Part shown: piece by piece, positions 35,595 through 43,136 of the stretch
Position numbering within the stretch: position 1 is the stretch's first letter
How the letters are laid out: the number at the start of each line of letters is the position of its first letter
Origin: Fimadaptatus sp050946055
Lineage (GTDB): Bacteria > Bacillota > Clostridia > Christensenellales > Aristaeellaceae
Reading direction: 5' to 3'
DNA length: 64,000 nt
Assembly (NCBI GenBank): GCA_050946055.1
Contig: JBMNUB010000010.1
Span: 17,519 to 81,518, forward strand
Made by a program: the position numbers and the translations under genes
Notes under the pieces: model-generated
The model's input: the letters and a program-made list of their open reading frames with translations, nothing else
What the model was told of the DNA's origin: nothing
Databases searched by the model: none

Positions 35595-37223
35595 ATGGGA
35601 TGTGTTTTCGTGGAGAACTTTGATGAGCGAGAAGTGAAAGAGGCGCTTAAAGGACTGCTGGCGGACATAGCGCACAGCGCGCCGAAATGCAGCGAGGCCG
35701 ACGTGCGGGCATGGCTGATGGCGGCGGTGCTGCGCATATGGGCGGGCAATAGTCTGTTCTCCGAGGACTATGCCAAGGTGCTGCCCGTGCTGAATGAGGG
35801 CAGGTATACCGCCGCGCAGGTGATTACGGCGCTGGAATGCGCGGGCGATGAGTCGCGCGAGCTGGATGTTCCTGCGTTCTTCAAGGATGCCGTCGCCCGC
35901 GACAGAACCGTGGGCGCGAGCGACAGCCGCAGCATTGCGGATGCCGTGGCGCGCTTTCTGGTGATGCTGGCCATGGTCAACGGCGACTTCACCATAGAGG
36001 AGGCGCGTGCGCTGCGCGAGATAAGCGATATGCTGCATGATTACTGCGACAGATATAACGTAGATGAGGGTGGAAGGCGCGAGTATTACAGCGATATGGT
36101 GACACCGCTCAACAAGGCGGGCTATTACAATCGCACATCGTCTGCAAGGGCGGACGCTAAGTCGAGCGGCGAGGACACCGCTTACGGCGGCAGGAGCGCC
36201 GGCGACAGTGGCGGCGATAATGGCGGCGACAGTGACGGCACTGTCAACGCGGGCTTTGGCATATCGGTTGATTTGAGCAGCCTTAATGATGCGCTTGCAA
36301 ATATCAGCAGCAAGCTTATCGATCCCGAGGGGTATGGCATCGGCTCCGGCAGCGATACGGGCAGCGGCGTGAGCAATGAAAGCGCCGCCGCCGAGGACGA
36401 TACGCTGGAGAGCGTAATGGCGGAGCTTAACGAGCTGGTGGGGCTGGAGAGCGTAAAGAGCGATGTGCAGAGCCTGCTCAACTTCTTAAAGGTCTGCAGG
36501 ATGCGCAGCGAGCGCGGCATGAAGGTGCCTAAGATATCGTACCATCTGGTGTTCACCGGCAATCCCGGCACGGGCAAGACCACGGTGGCGCGCATAATCG
36601 CCAAGCTGTATTACCTGATGGGCATACTGCCCACGGGTCAGCTCGTCGAGACCGACCGCAGCGGACTGGTGGCGGGGTACCTTGGCCAGACCGCGCTCAA
36701 GACCCAGAAGGTCATACAGTCGGCGCTGGGCGGCGTGCTGTTCATAGACGAGGCGTATTCGCTGGCCAAGGGCGCGGACAACGATTCGTATGGCGAGGAG
36801 GCCATAGAGACCATACTCAAGGCCATGGAGGATCATAGAGACGAGATAGTGGTTATAGTGGCAGGGTACGATGAGCTGATGCACAAGTTCATAAACTCCA
36901 ACCCCGGCCTGCGCTCGCGCTTTAATAAGTACTTCCACTTCCCGGACTACAACGGAGATGAGCTGCTCAGGATACTCGTGAGCTTCTGCAACAAGAATGG
37001 CTACACGATAGCCCGCAGCGCGCTGCCGTATCTCAGCGAAAAGATGACGGAGCTATTCCTAAATCGCGATGAGCATTTCGGCAACGCGCGCTCCGTGCGC
37101 AATCTGTTTGAACACGCCATCAATCAGCAGGCCAACCGCATAGTCATGGACGACGATGTGACCGACGCGGAGCTGTCCGAACTGAATGTGGACGACTTCA
37201 TAAGGGCGATGGAGGGCATGTAA
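35595..37223 (+). CDS. TerB-like domain fused to a CbxX/CfxQ (SpoVK-type) AAA+ ATPase
   Basis: This 542-residue cytoplasmic protein has an N-terminal helical region (1-160) whose segment VARFLVMLAMVNGDFTIEEARALREISDML resembles TerB/DjlA-like metal-binding stress domains. A flexible Ser/Gly/Asp linker (about 180-270, repeats of GGD) follows. The AAA+ domain has Walker A GNPGTGKT (322-329), pore-type residues in RSGLVAGYLGQT, Walker B VLFIDEAYSL (acid pair near 385-386), sensor EIVVIVAGYDELM and an arginine-finger stretch NPGLRSRFNKY. The ATPase class is related to Rubisco activase CbxX and sporulation SpoVK, which remodel protein complexes. Start ATG lacks a strong ribosome site; GTG five codons later is an alternative. 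It abuts the next gene with no gap. Confidence 0.85.
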   Translation: MGCVFVENFDEREVKEALKGLLADIAHSAPKCSEADVRAWLMAAVLRIWAGNSLFSEDYAKVLPVLNEGRYTAAQVITALECAGDESRELDVPAFFKDAVARDRTVGASDSRSIADAVARFLVMLAMVNGDFTIEEARALREISDMLHDYCDRYNVDEGGRREYYSDMVTPLNKAGYYNRTSSARADAKSSGEDTAYGGRSAGDSGGDNGGDSDGTVNAGFGISVDLSSLNDALANISSKLIDPEGYGIGSGSDTGSGVSNESAAAEDDTLESVMAELNELVGLESVKSDVQSLLNFLKVCRMRSERGMKVPKISYHLVFTGNPGTGKTTVARIIAKLYYLMGILPTGQLVETDRSGLVAGYLGQTALKTQKVIQSALGGVLFIDEAYSLAKGADNDSYGEEAIETILKAMEDHRDEIVVIVAGYDELMHKFINSNPGLRSRFNKYFHFPDYNGDELLRILVSFCNKNGYTIARSALPYLSEKMTELFLNRDEHFGNARSVRNLFEHAINQQANRIVMDDDVTDAELSELNVDDFIRAMEGM

Positions 37224-38135
37224 ATGAGCAAGTGCAGCTTTGCAAAATGGCTGGAGGGGGAGTACAACGCCGCCCGCTGCGCGCTGCTCAACCTGTACGA
37301 ACAGCGCGACAGGATGAAGTACGTAGAGGGCGAGCGCCTGGAGAGCGAGTACATGGATAAGGTGGGCGATGCGGAGAACATAGTCATCAAGGAGGAAATC
37401 GAGTGCGAACTGCTTAATCAGAAGCGGCAGATGGTGCAGACTTTGCTCAACCGCCGCGAATCCGTCGACGAAGCGGCAATAGATGCCCAGATAGATGAGC
37501 AGCGCCACCGGATGATTGAGGAAGCAGAAGGCCCTGTCGCGCCGCAGGATTACGCACAGCTGTCCAGTGAGCAGAATGACGAGCTGAACGAGCTGTATCA
37601 CGCGATAGTAAGGCGGTTTCATCCGCAGATGCACCCCGAATTGACCGAGGCGCACAAGTACCTGTTCAATAAGGCGCAGGAGGCATATCGCATAAAGGAC
37701 ATCGATGCGCTACATCTGACATACGATATGCTGATGAGTACCGTGGAGGAAGAGGATTCGCTCAGGCTGCTTGAGATGATGCAGTCGATTAAAAGCAGCA
37801 ATTGGGTATCGGGCGAAGATGAGCGGGGCAGCAGCGAAATCAGATATCAGCCGGTCGACTACACGCTGGTGGCGATGATATACCCGGGCTTCAAGCCCAC
37901 CGCCGAGGAACTGACCATACAGGAGGCGATTTCGCAGTGCCGCAGCGAGATGGACGGCGTGATGGGCGAGATGCAGGCCATGCGCGAGGATTTTCCCTAC
38001 TCGGCGGCGGACATGCTGGCCGACTCCGGGCAGGTCGAGGCATACAAGGCTGGACTGTCGCACCGGCTGCACAACGCGGTCACGGAGCGCAAGCGCCTAA
38101 ACGACGAGATACGCGCGATGATAGACGGCAAGTAG
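37224..38135 (+). CDS. Degenerate J-domain-like, coiled-coil protein, partner of the AAA+ ATPase
   Basis: This 303-residue protein has a charged coiled coil (about 15-85), a central segment LYHAIVRRFHPQMHPELTEAHKYLFNKAQEAYRIKDIDALHLTYDML (about 125-175) that follows the J-domain pattern, and a second coiled coil near the C-terminus (about 230-300). The HPD triad of real J domains, needed to stimulate DnaK, is HPQ here (His133-Pro134-Gln135), so activation of DnaK is unlikely. Its ATG directly follows the TAA of the ATPase gene, which implies coupled translation and a physical partnership (inference). It ends in TAG. I know of no standard gene name. Confidence 0.7.
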   Translation: MSKCSFAKWLEGEYNAARCALLNLYEQRDRMKYVEGERLESEYMDKVGDAENIVIKEEIECELLNQKRQMVQTLLNRRESVDEAAIDAQIDEQRHRMIEEAEGPVAPQDYAQLSSEQNDELNELYHAIVRRFHPQMHPELTEAHKYLFNKAQEAYRIKDIDALHLTYDMLMSTVEEEDSLRLLEMMQSIKSSNWVSGEDERGSSEIRYQPVDYTLVAMIYPGFKPTAEELTIQEAISQCRSEMDGVMGEMQAMREDFPYSAADMLADSGQVEAYKAGLSHRLHNAVTERKRLNDEIRAMIDGK

Positions 38136-38167
38136 ATGACATTGCATAAAGAAAAGAGGGATTAAGC

Positions 38168-38518
38168 ATGAACGGAATGGCTCAGACAGCGCCGCAGGCA
38201 CTGCGCGGCAGGATGTACCAGCGCGACAGCGGCAAGGCCAAGGAGCGGCGCATACTAGTGCTAAAGACGGGCGTGGCGGGCATAAACTACCACATAAACA
38301 GCGACGAAGAGAGCATTGCGCTGGACGAACTGAAGCCCGGCACGGAGCTTATGCTCTTTCGCGAGCCGGACAACGAATACGACGAGTGGGCGATAGCGGT
38401 ACACCTCACTCAGGAGGACAAGATAGGCTTCATATCCCGGTTCAAGAACGAGACGATAGCGCGCCTGATGGACGTGGGCAAGCGGTTCGTGGGCGTGGTG
38501 GATGAACCCCGCAACTGA
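38168..38518 (+). CDS. HIRAN-domain protein (zero-frame product)
   Basis: The 116-residue product has a short basic N-terminus, then VLKTGVAGINYHINSDEESIALDELKPGTELMLFREPDNEYDEWAIAVHL and EDKIGFISRFKNETIARLMDVGKRFVGVVDEP, the HIRAN fold signature (LxREPxNxYDxxAIxV, xxGFIxR). HIRAN domains in HLTF/Rad5 bind 3' ends of single-stranded DNA; small bacterial ones are predicted to sense damaged DNA. The ribosome site is weak (AAAGAGGG, 8 bases before ATG). It ends at TGA (38516-38518), but a coding-like tail continues in the +1 frame to 38618. It is third in the operon, 32 bases after the J-like gene. Confidence 0.85.
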   Translation: MNGMAQTAPQALRGRMYQRDSGKAKERRILVLKTGVAGINYHINSDEESIALDELKPGTELMLFREPDNEYDEWAIAVHLTQEDKIGFISRFKNETIARLMDVGKRFVGVVDEPRN

Positions 38519-38618
38519 TGATGATGCGCGCATGATAGTGGAGCACGACAAGCGCCGCAGCCGCAGCGCGCCCACCGAGGACATGTCCGTGCCGTTTTCG
38601 GTGTATATGATAGAGTAG
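38517..38618 (+). other. +1-frame C-terminal extension of the HIRAN gene
   Basis: If one base is skipped at AAC-T-GAT (38513-38519), translation continues for 33 codons, including a run GAT GAT GAT, then ARMIVEHDKRR, SRSAPTEDMS and VPFSVYMIE, to TAG at 38616-38618. Codon choice (ATA for Ile, CGC, GTG) is that of genuine genes here, and the tail looks like the C-terminal strand of HIRAN proteins. It may be a one-base indel, a sequence error, or a programmed +1 shift at a TGA codon as in prfB. Confidence 0.7.
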
Positions 38619-38813
38619 CGAATGCGGTGCCTGATTGCAGGGCGGGCGCGCATCTTGCCCTGCGCATGCGCCCGTGCAGGCGGTCTATGCTGCCTGCTGA
38701 GAGCGCGGCCTGTGCGTGCGCGCCATCCGAAAACGCCACAGGCCGTGCGGGCATGCGGCGCTTGGAATGGCGCACTGCGCTGCCTCCAGCTTGCGGCGGC
38801 TAGGCCGTTATTG

Positions 38814-39230
38814 AATTCTACGCCTATATCTACGGGCATGATGAGCGAAAAGTATGGTACGGTAATAGCCAGTAGCGAATGGGATTCCTATGTTGCTCCT
38901 GTATCCAAGCTGGATGCTGATTGGACTGCTACGACTGGATATGATCGTGCAGTAGATCAGGTGCTTGCAGGCAAGAACTATACCACTGTGCCGCTGGCAG
39001 TGAATCTGATAGGCGCTCTGCCGGATGAGATGCAACTTATAGCTACTCAGATAGGCGATATAGTAAAGACACAGAGCTGGCTGGCCGTATATGCCAATGA
39101 TGAGGCGGAATTCAACACTATAGTTTCCGACATGATAGCCAGCGCGCAGGAACTTGGCCTCGATGAACTCATGGAATACAATGTATCCGCTTGGCAAAAG
39201 GCTGTTGAAATGGCGGCAGACTATCAATAA
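38814..39230 (+). pseudogene. 3' fragment of a sugar-ABC binding-protein gene
   Basis: About 138 codons resemble the C-terminal third of a CUT1 binding protein: MMSEKYGTVIASSEWDSYVAPVSKLDADW, a region with NLIGALPDEM, then KTQSWLAVYANDEAEFNTIVSDMIASAQELGLDELMEYNVSAWQKAVEMA. No signal peptide or N-terminal domain exists upstream, where sequence abruptly becomes GC-rich and non-homologous at about 38810. Base composition is AT-richer than the operon before it. The frame can be read back to 38622, but that part is not binding-protein sequence. It is followed by a perfect hairpin, like other binding-protein genes here. I read it as a deletion or insertion scar. Confidence 0.72.
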
Positions 39231-39258
39231 TATCCCAGCGATGCCATGAATTGGCTTA

Positions 39259-39295
39259 GAAGTAGCGCAGGTGGTATAGCTGCCTGCGCTACTTC
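39259..39295 (+). terminator. Hairpin after the binding-protein fragment
   Basis: A perfect 13-base stem (39259-39271 with 39283-39295) around an 11-base loop; the following sequence is only moderately T-rich. Probably the original intercistronic or terminator hairpin of the lost operon. Confidence 0.7.
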
Positions 39296-39376
39296 CATGC
39301 TATTATATATATGATGCTGATTGCAGCGGCCGCAGATAATGTGTTGCATCGATCATATGAAAATGGAGGCTCGTTT

Positions 39377-41479
39377 ATGAATTACAAATATCATGAATAC
39401 AGCGATCAGGCTGCAAAAATCGTGACAGACAAATACTGCACGGTGTTTACGGCCCTTAATGACAATGAAAACGCCAGATATTGCGTAAGCTATGAGCTGA
39501 ATGCCCCGATAAAAGACACGTATATAATGGTGCCGGCATGCGCATATGATGGGAATAGATTTGAAGCGGTGCATAGGCGTTATCCGCCAATGTTTATTGA
39601 GGAAGAATTGGGAATAGACGTGCCTGTGCGCATGACTGAAGTGCCACGCCTTGCTCGCAATGGGGATTCATTTATGGATGTTACGACTGGCGATATGGCT
39701 ATGCCATGCGTATGCGTGCTGGACAAAGTGACACGGCAGAGCTTCATATTGATATTTGACCAGCAGGCAAATGGAATGAATCTTGGTGTGTCACTTGAGC
39801 AGCAAGGTGACAAATTGACGGTAACTATAAGCGCACCGGCAGCCAGGAGGACTGTTTATCGCTGGTATGAAGGCCATCCATCGCTGAAGCCGCTACCCGA
39901 AGCAGATCCTCCCATGCGGGTTATAAAGGGGCAGAACACAGTGATACGCCATAAAGTCATAACATCGCCGTGCAGAGATGTACGGGAGCTTTATAAGCAA
40001 TTCTTTGCCGTGCGTGCTGAGCTTAGCAAAAATGCTTTTGCTCATGCCACTGTGCCATTTTCTCACCTCTTTGAATGTGCTGAGAGCGAGTTTAATAATG
40101 CGCACTTTATTGAAGAACATGGCTTTTATGCTTTGAATGCTCAGGATGGACGGGATAAGTCCGTATTTGGACAGTGGCAAGCTGGATGGGTTGGAGGCGG
40201 CATGAGCACATTGCCGCTCATCTGCGATGGCAGCGAGCTGTCAATAGAACGAGCAATAAGAACGCTCCAGTTTGCAGCGCGTTGGCAGAGCTCAAAGGGT
40301 TTTTATTACGGCATAGTACATGACGGACATGTGCTTCATGATTGCTTTGAACACTTTGGGGATGAGCAATGTATGCTGCTTATTCGAAAGCATGCTGATC
40401 TCACTTATTTTATGTTCAAACAGATAATAGCACTTCATAAGATTGGCAGAGCTGTGCCAAACGATGTAAACGATAATGCTGTGCGTGCGGCAGATGCCCT
40501 GCTGGAACTTTGGCAAAGATACGGACAGCTGGGCCAATTTGTAAATTGTGAGACTGGAGATATAGTTGTAGGAGGCTCGACATCTGGAGGTATAGCAGCT
40601 GCAGCGTTGTGTGCTGCGGCGCAGACCACGGGCGATGAGCGTTATGCTACAGTGGCGCGCGATATAGCTCGTTCATATTGCAAAAATGCTCTGGAGGTGG
40701 GCGTTACCACGGGCGGACCTGGTGAGATATTGCAGGCACCGGATTCTGAGAGCATAGCTGGATTGCTGGAGAGCTATGTATGCCTGTATGATATGGATGG
40801 CACGGAGGAATGGCTAACAATGGCGCAGGATGCAGCATGCCAGATGAGTAGCTGGATAGTGCCCTATGACTATGCCTTTCCTGGGGATAGCTACTTTGGA
40901 CAGTTGGGCGTACATTCAGCGGGAAGCGTTTGGGCAAACGTACAGAACAAACACTCGGCGCCAGGCATGTGTACGCTCAGTCCATCAGCTTATTTAAAAC
41001 TATATCGGGCTACAGGCGACGAGAGGTATCTTGACGTAATGAGGCAAGTTGCCAAGTTCATGCCGCAAGTTGCTTCGCGAGAGGAGAGGCCCATTCGCAT
41101 AATAGGTGGCGGCGAAATGCGCCCTGGTGAAATGTGTGAGCGCGTCAATATGTCGGACTGGGAAGGCGCGCAAAATGTGGGAGATTCCATATTCGGTTCA
41201 TCATCATGGCCGGAGGTAAGCCTTATGCTTACATGGCTGGAGATACCGGGCGTATACGCACTGCCTGCGCGAGGAGTAGCATGTGCATCTGACCATGTCA
41301 ATGCGTACATAGATGGTAATGACATAGTGATATGTAATCCTACAGATTACGATGCATGCGTGAAGGTAATGATAGATGATGAAGACTCTGTGCGCAGACC
41401 TCTGGGGCTTTATTGGCAGGAGCGCATGAAATATGTTTGTGTAAAGGCAGGCGAAAGCGTGCGAGTCAGGGGCAGATAA
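39377..41479 (+). CDS. Putative (alpha/alpha)6-barrel glycoside hydrolase, family not recognised
   Basis: This 700-residue protein has no signal peptide. The first ~220 residues look beta-rich; the middle (about 230-600) has regularly spaced helical hairpins with aromatic and acidic residues (GQWQAGWVGGGMSTLPL, YGIVHDGHVLHDCFEHFGDEQCMLL, CETGDIVVGGSTSGGIAAAALCAA, ATGDERYLDVMRQVAKF), the pattern of six-hairpin glycosidases; the end is a small beta domain. GGAGG lies 7 bases before the ATG at 39377. The DNA is AT-richer than most of the window, and it follows a truncated sugar-binding-protein gene, so an imported oligosaccharide is the likely substrate (inference). Confidence 0.7.
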   Translation: MNYKYHEYSDQAAKIVTDKYCTVFTALNDNENARYCVSYELNAPIKDTYIMVPACAYDGNRFEAVHRRYPPMFIEEELGIDVPVRMTEVPRLARNGDSFMDVTTGDMAMPCVCVLDKVTRQSFILIFDQQANGMNLGVSLEQQGDKLTVTISAPAARRTVYRWYEGHPSLKPLPEADPPMRVIKGQNTVIRHKVITSPCRDVRELYKQFFAVRAELSKNAFAHATVPFSHLFECAESEFNNAHFIEEHGFYALNAQDGRDKSVFGQWQAGWVGGGMSTLPLICDGSELSIERAIRTLQFAARWQSSKGFYYGIVHDGHVLHDCFEHFGDEQCMLLIRKHADLTYFMFKQIIALHKIGRAVPNDVNDNAVRAADALLELWQRYGQLGQFVNCETGDIVVGGSTSGGIAAAALCAAAQTTGDERYATVARDIARSYCKNALEVGVTTGGPGEILQAPDSESIAGLLESYVCLYDMDGTEEWLTMAQDAACQMSSWIVPYDYAFPGDSYFGQLGVHSAGSVWANVQNKHSAPGMCTLSPSAYLKLYRATGDERYLDVMRQVAKFMPQVASREERPIRIIGGGEMRPGEMCERVNMSDWEGAQNVGDSIFGSSSWPEVSLMLTWLEIPGVYALPARGVACASDHVNAYIDGNDIVICNPTDYDACVKVMIDDEDSVRRPLGLYWQERMKYVCVKAGESVRVRGR

Positions 41480-41568
41480 GCGCAAATTGGCACCAATGCC
41501 TTAGAATGGATATTGCATAATAGTAAGTTTGGGCGCTGCTGAAGCATATGTCGCACAGCAGTGTCCAC

Positions 41569-41596
41569 GCTTGTCAAAAATATATTTTTGACAAGC
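41569..41596. repeat. 28-base perfect palindrome downstream of the glycoside hydrolase gene
   Basis: Arms of 14 bases (GCTTGTCAAAAATA and its complement) meet with no loop. It may be a bidirectional terminator or a protein-binding site. The sequence ACAAGCTGAA at its right edge recurs at 41720-41729. Confidence 0.85.
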
Positions 41597-41609
41597 TGAA
41601 TTACCTTGC

Positions 41610-41672
41610 TTGCAGTTTCACGTCCGGGAATCCGCGGGAGTTTCAGCAGAAACTCAGCGGGATGGTAGCGAG
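41610..41672. repeat. Structured interspersed element, copy B
   Basis: Contains GCAGTTTCACG and a perfect hairpin GAGTTTC-AGCA-GAAACTC. It aligns along about 60 bases with copy A at 28651-28713. Confidence 0.7.
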
Positions 41673-41727
41673 CAAACGAGCTTCTTCGCCGTCCGCTGGC
41701 TCGTCAAAAGGCTTTCTTTACAAGCTG

Positions 41728-41757
41728 AAGCCCGCCTGCATTCAAGCGGGCGGGCTT
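41728..41757 (-). terminator. Hairpin after the diaminopentanoate-dehydrogenase-like gene
   Basis: Nine-base GC stem (41749-41757 with 41728-41736) 34 bases beyond the stop on the minus strand; T run poor, so termination is uncertain. Confidence 0.6.
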
Positions 41758-41790
41758 GTCCGGCCGCGCGGCGATGCGCGGCGGCATGCG

Positions 41791-42816
41791 TTACAGATAG
41801 TACTCCATCGGATAGGTAAGATACTGGTTGGGCTCGAGCTGATCCGCGGTCACGTAGCCTGCGGGCGCGCGCAGCAGCGAGGGCAGACGGTTGACTACGG
41901 TGGCGCAGGTATGCTCGACCGTGGCGGGCTTGACAACGTGGTATTCTACATTGGGCTCGCCGGTGAACTGCCAGTCGCACATGTCGCCGTCATCGGGGCC
42001 GTAAACCTTGCCTATGGTCTCCTCCTCGACGGTTATGCCCTGCATGGTCTCTATCGTGACCACGGCGGACATGCCTATGCAGTTGCCGGCCTTTATCTCC
42101 TTGCCCAGCGTTGAGGAGTAGATGTCCTTGTCGATTATGCAGGGTACGTGCTTTTGCGATATAGACTTTATGGTGAGACCGAGCTTGTTGCATATGGCTT
42201 CGCTGGCGTTCCATGCGTAGGAAGGCTCAAATTCGGCGGGATGGGCAATCTGCTGTTCGAACTCCTCGGGGGTGAGATCGCAGCCGTGCGCCTTGGCCAG
42301 CGCCAGACCGTATTCGTCCACGTTGTAACTGTATGCGCCCTTTATCTTGGTGAGCTTGTGGCAGCCGCCGGCGGCAAGGGCAACCATGTTTATCCAGAAT
42401 ATGTCCTGCATGCCCGAGCCGGTCACGGTGCAGCCATTTTCCTTGGCCAGCGCATCTATCCTGTTTATCATCGCCGCAGAGGTCGTCCAGGGGTATATTG
42501 CCTCCTCGCAGGTGGTGATCACGTTTATGCCGCGCTGCACGCACTTCTCGACGTGATCGTATATGTCGCCTATGAAGCTGAACAGCGTCACTATCGCCAC
42601 GTCGGCATCGCACTCGTCAAGCACCTTGTCGGCGTCGTTACTGATTATGATGCCGGTCTTTACGCCCAGCTCGGCAAAGTCGCCCACGTCCATGCCCACG
42701 ACGGCAGGATTTACGTCTATCGCGCCCACTATCTGAGCGCCCTTCTCGTGCAGGTAGCGCAGTATGTACTTGGACATCTTTCCGCATCCGTATTGAACGA
42801 CCTTTATCTTATCCAT
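41791..42816 (-). CDS. NAD(P)-dependent dehydrogenase of the 2,4-diaminopentanoate dehydrogenase/DapB-like family
   Basis: This 341-residue cytoplasmic protein begins with a Rossmann fold KVVQYGCGKMSKYILRYLHEKGAQIVGAIDVNP, continues with ADVAIVTLFSF, GINVITTCEEAIYPW and GCTVTGSGMQDIFWINMVALAAGG, and has a long C-terminal alpha/beta domain. This arrangement matches the DapB-N plus diaminopentanoate-dehydrogenase C-terminal family, whose characterised members act in ornithine fermentation. No other ornithine-pathway gene is nearby, so the substrate is unclear. A GAGAGGAAG site precedes the ATG. It lies behind a MerR-type promoter and next to a MerR regulator gene, so ligand-induced expression is likely. 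Confidence 0.72.
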   Translation of the reverse strand: MDKIKVVQYGCGKMSKYILRYLHEKGAQIVGAIDVNPAVVGMDVGDFAELGVKTGIIISNDADKVLDECDADVAIVTLFSFIGDIYDHVEKCVQRGINVITTCEEAIYPWTTSAAMINRIDALAKENGCTVTGSGMQDIFWINMVALAAGGCHKLTKIKGAYSYNVDEYGLALAKAHGCDLTPEEFEQQIAHPAEFEPSYAWNASEAICNKLGLTIKSISQKHVPCIIDKDIYSSTLGKEIKAGNCIGMSAVVTIETMQGITVEEETIGKVYGPDDGDMCDWQFTGEPNVEYHVVKPATVEHTCATVVNRLPSLLRAPAGYVTADQLEPNQYLTYPMEYYL

Positions 42817-42862
42817 GATGATCTTCCTCTCTGCCTTTTATAAGGCGCTTTTCTATGGTCTT

Positions 42863-42893
42863 AGTATAGACCCTCATCTTAAAGCAGAGTCAA
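42863..42893 (-). promoter_or_regulatory. MerR-type promoter with 19-base spacer and dyad
   Basis: On the minus strand: TTGACT (42893-42888), 19-base spacer, TATACT (42868-42863). GACTCT and AGGGTC within the spacer form a dyad. Over-long spacers with an internal dyad are the hallmark of MerR-family activation, and a MerR gene lies just upstream. Confidence 0.85.
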
Positions 42894-43136
42894 GCATAAT
42901 TTGGAAAGTCAATATTTGGCCCCAGGAAGGTCAATATCCCGACAAAAAGGGCGCGCGCTGCATGGCTTGCCGCAAGGCTTTGCGATGCCGGACGGCGATG
43001 CTGATGCGGGGCGCCTGACGGCGCGCGGCAGGATGGGGGTGGTGCGCGACGGGCGGGCAAAGCGGCGGCATGCGCACATGCTGCCGGTGCGGGAAGCGCG
43101 CATATACTGTGCAGATTGTGCGGCGAGCGCTTCAGG

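Noticed and set aside
38622..38813. N-terminal part of a protein continuous with the receptor fragment
   Set aside because: The frame is open, but the sequence is GC-rich, has no signal peptide and no receptor features, and composition changes sharply at about 38810.
41569..41596. Chromosome dimer resolution (dif) site
   Set aside because: Length fits, but the sequence lacks the XerC/XerD arm consensus and the asymmetric centre.
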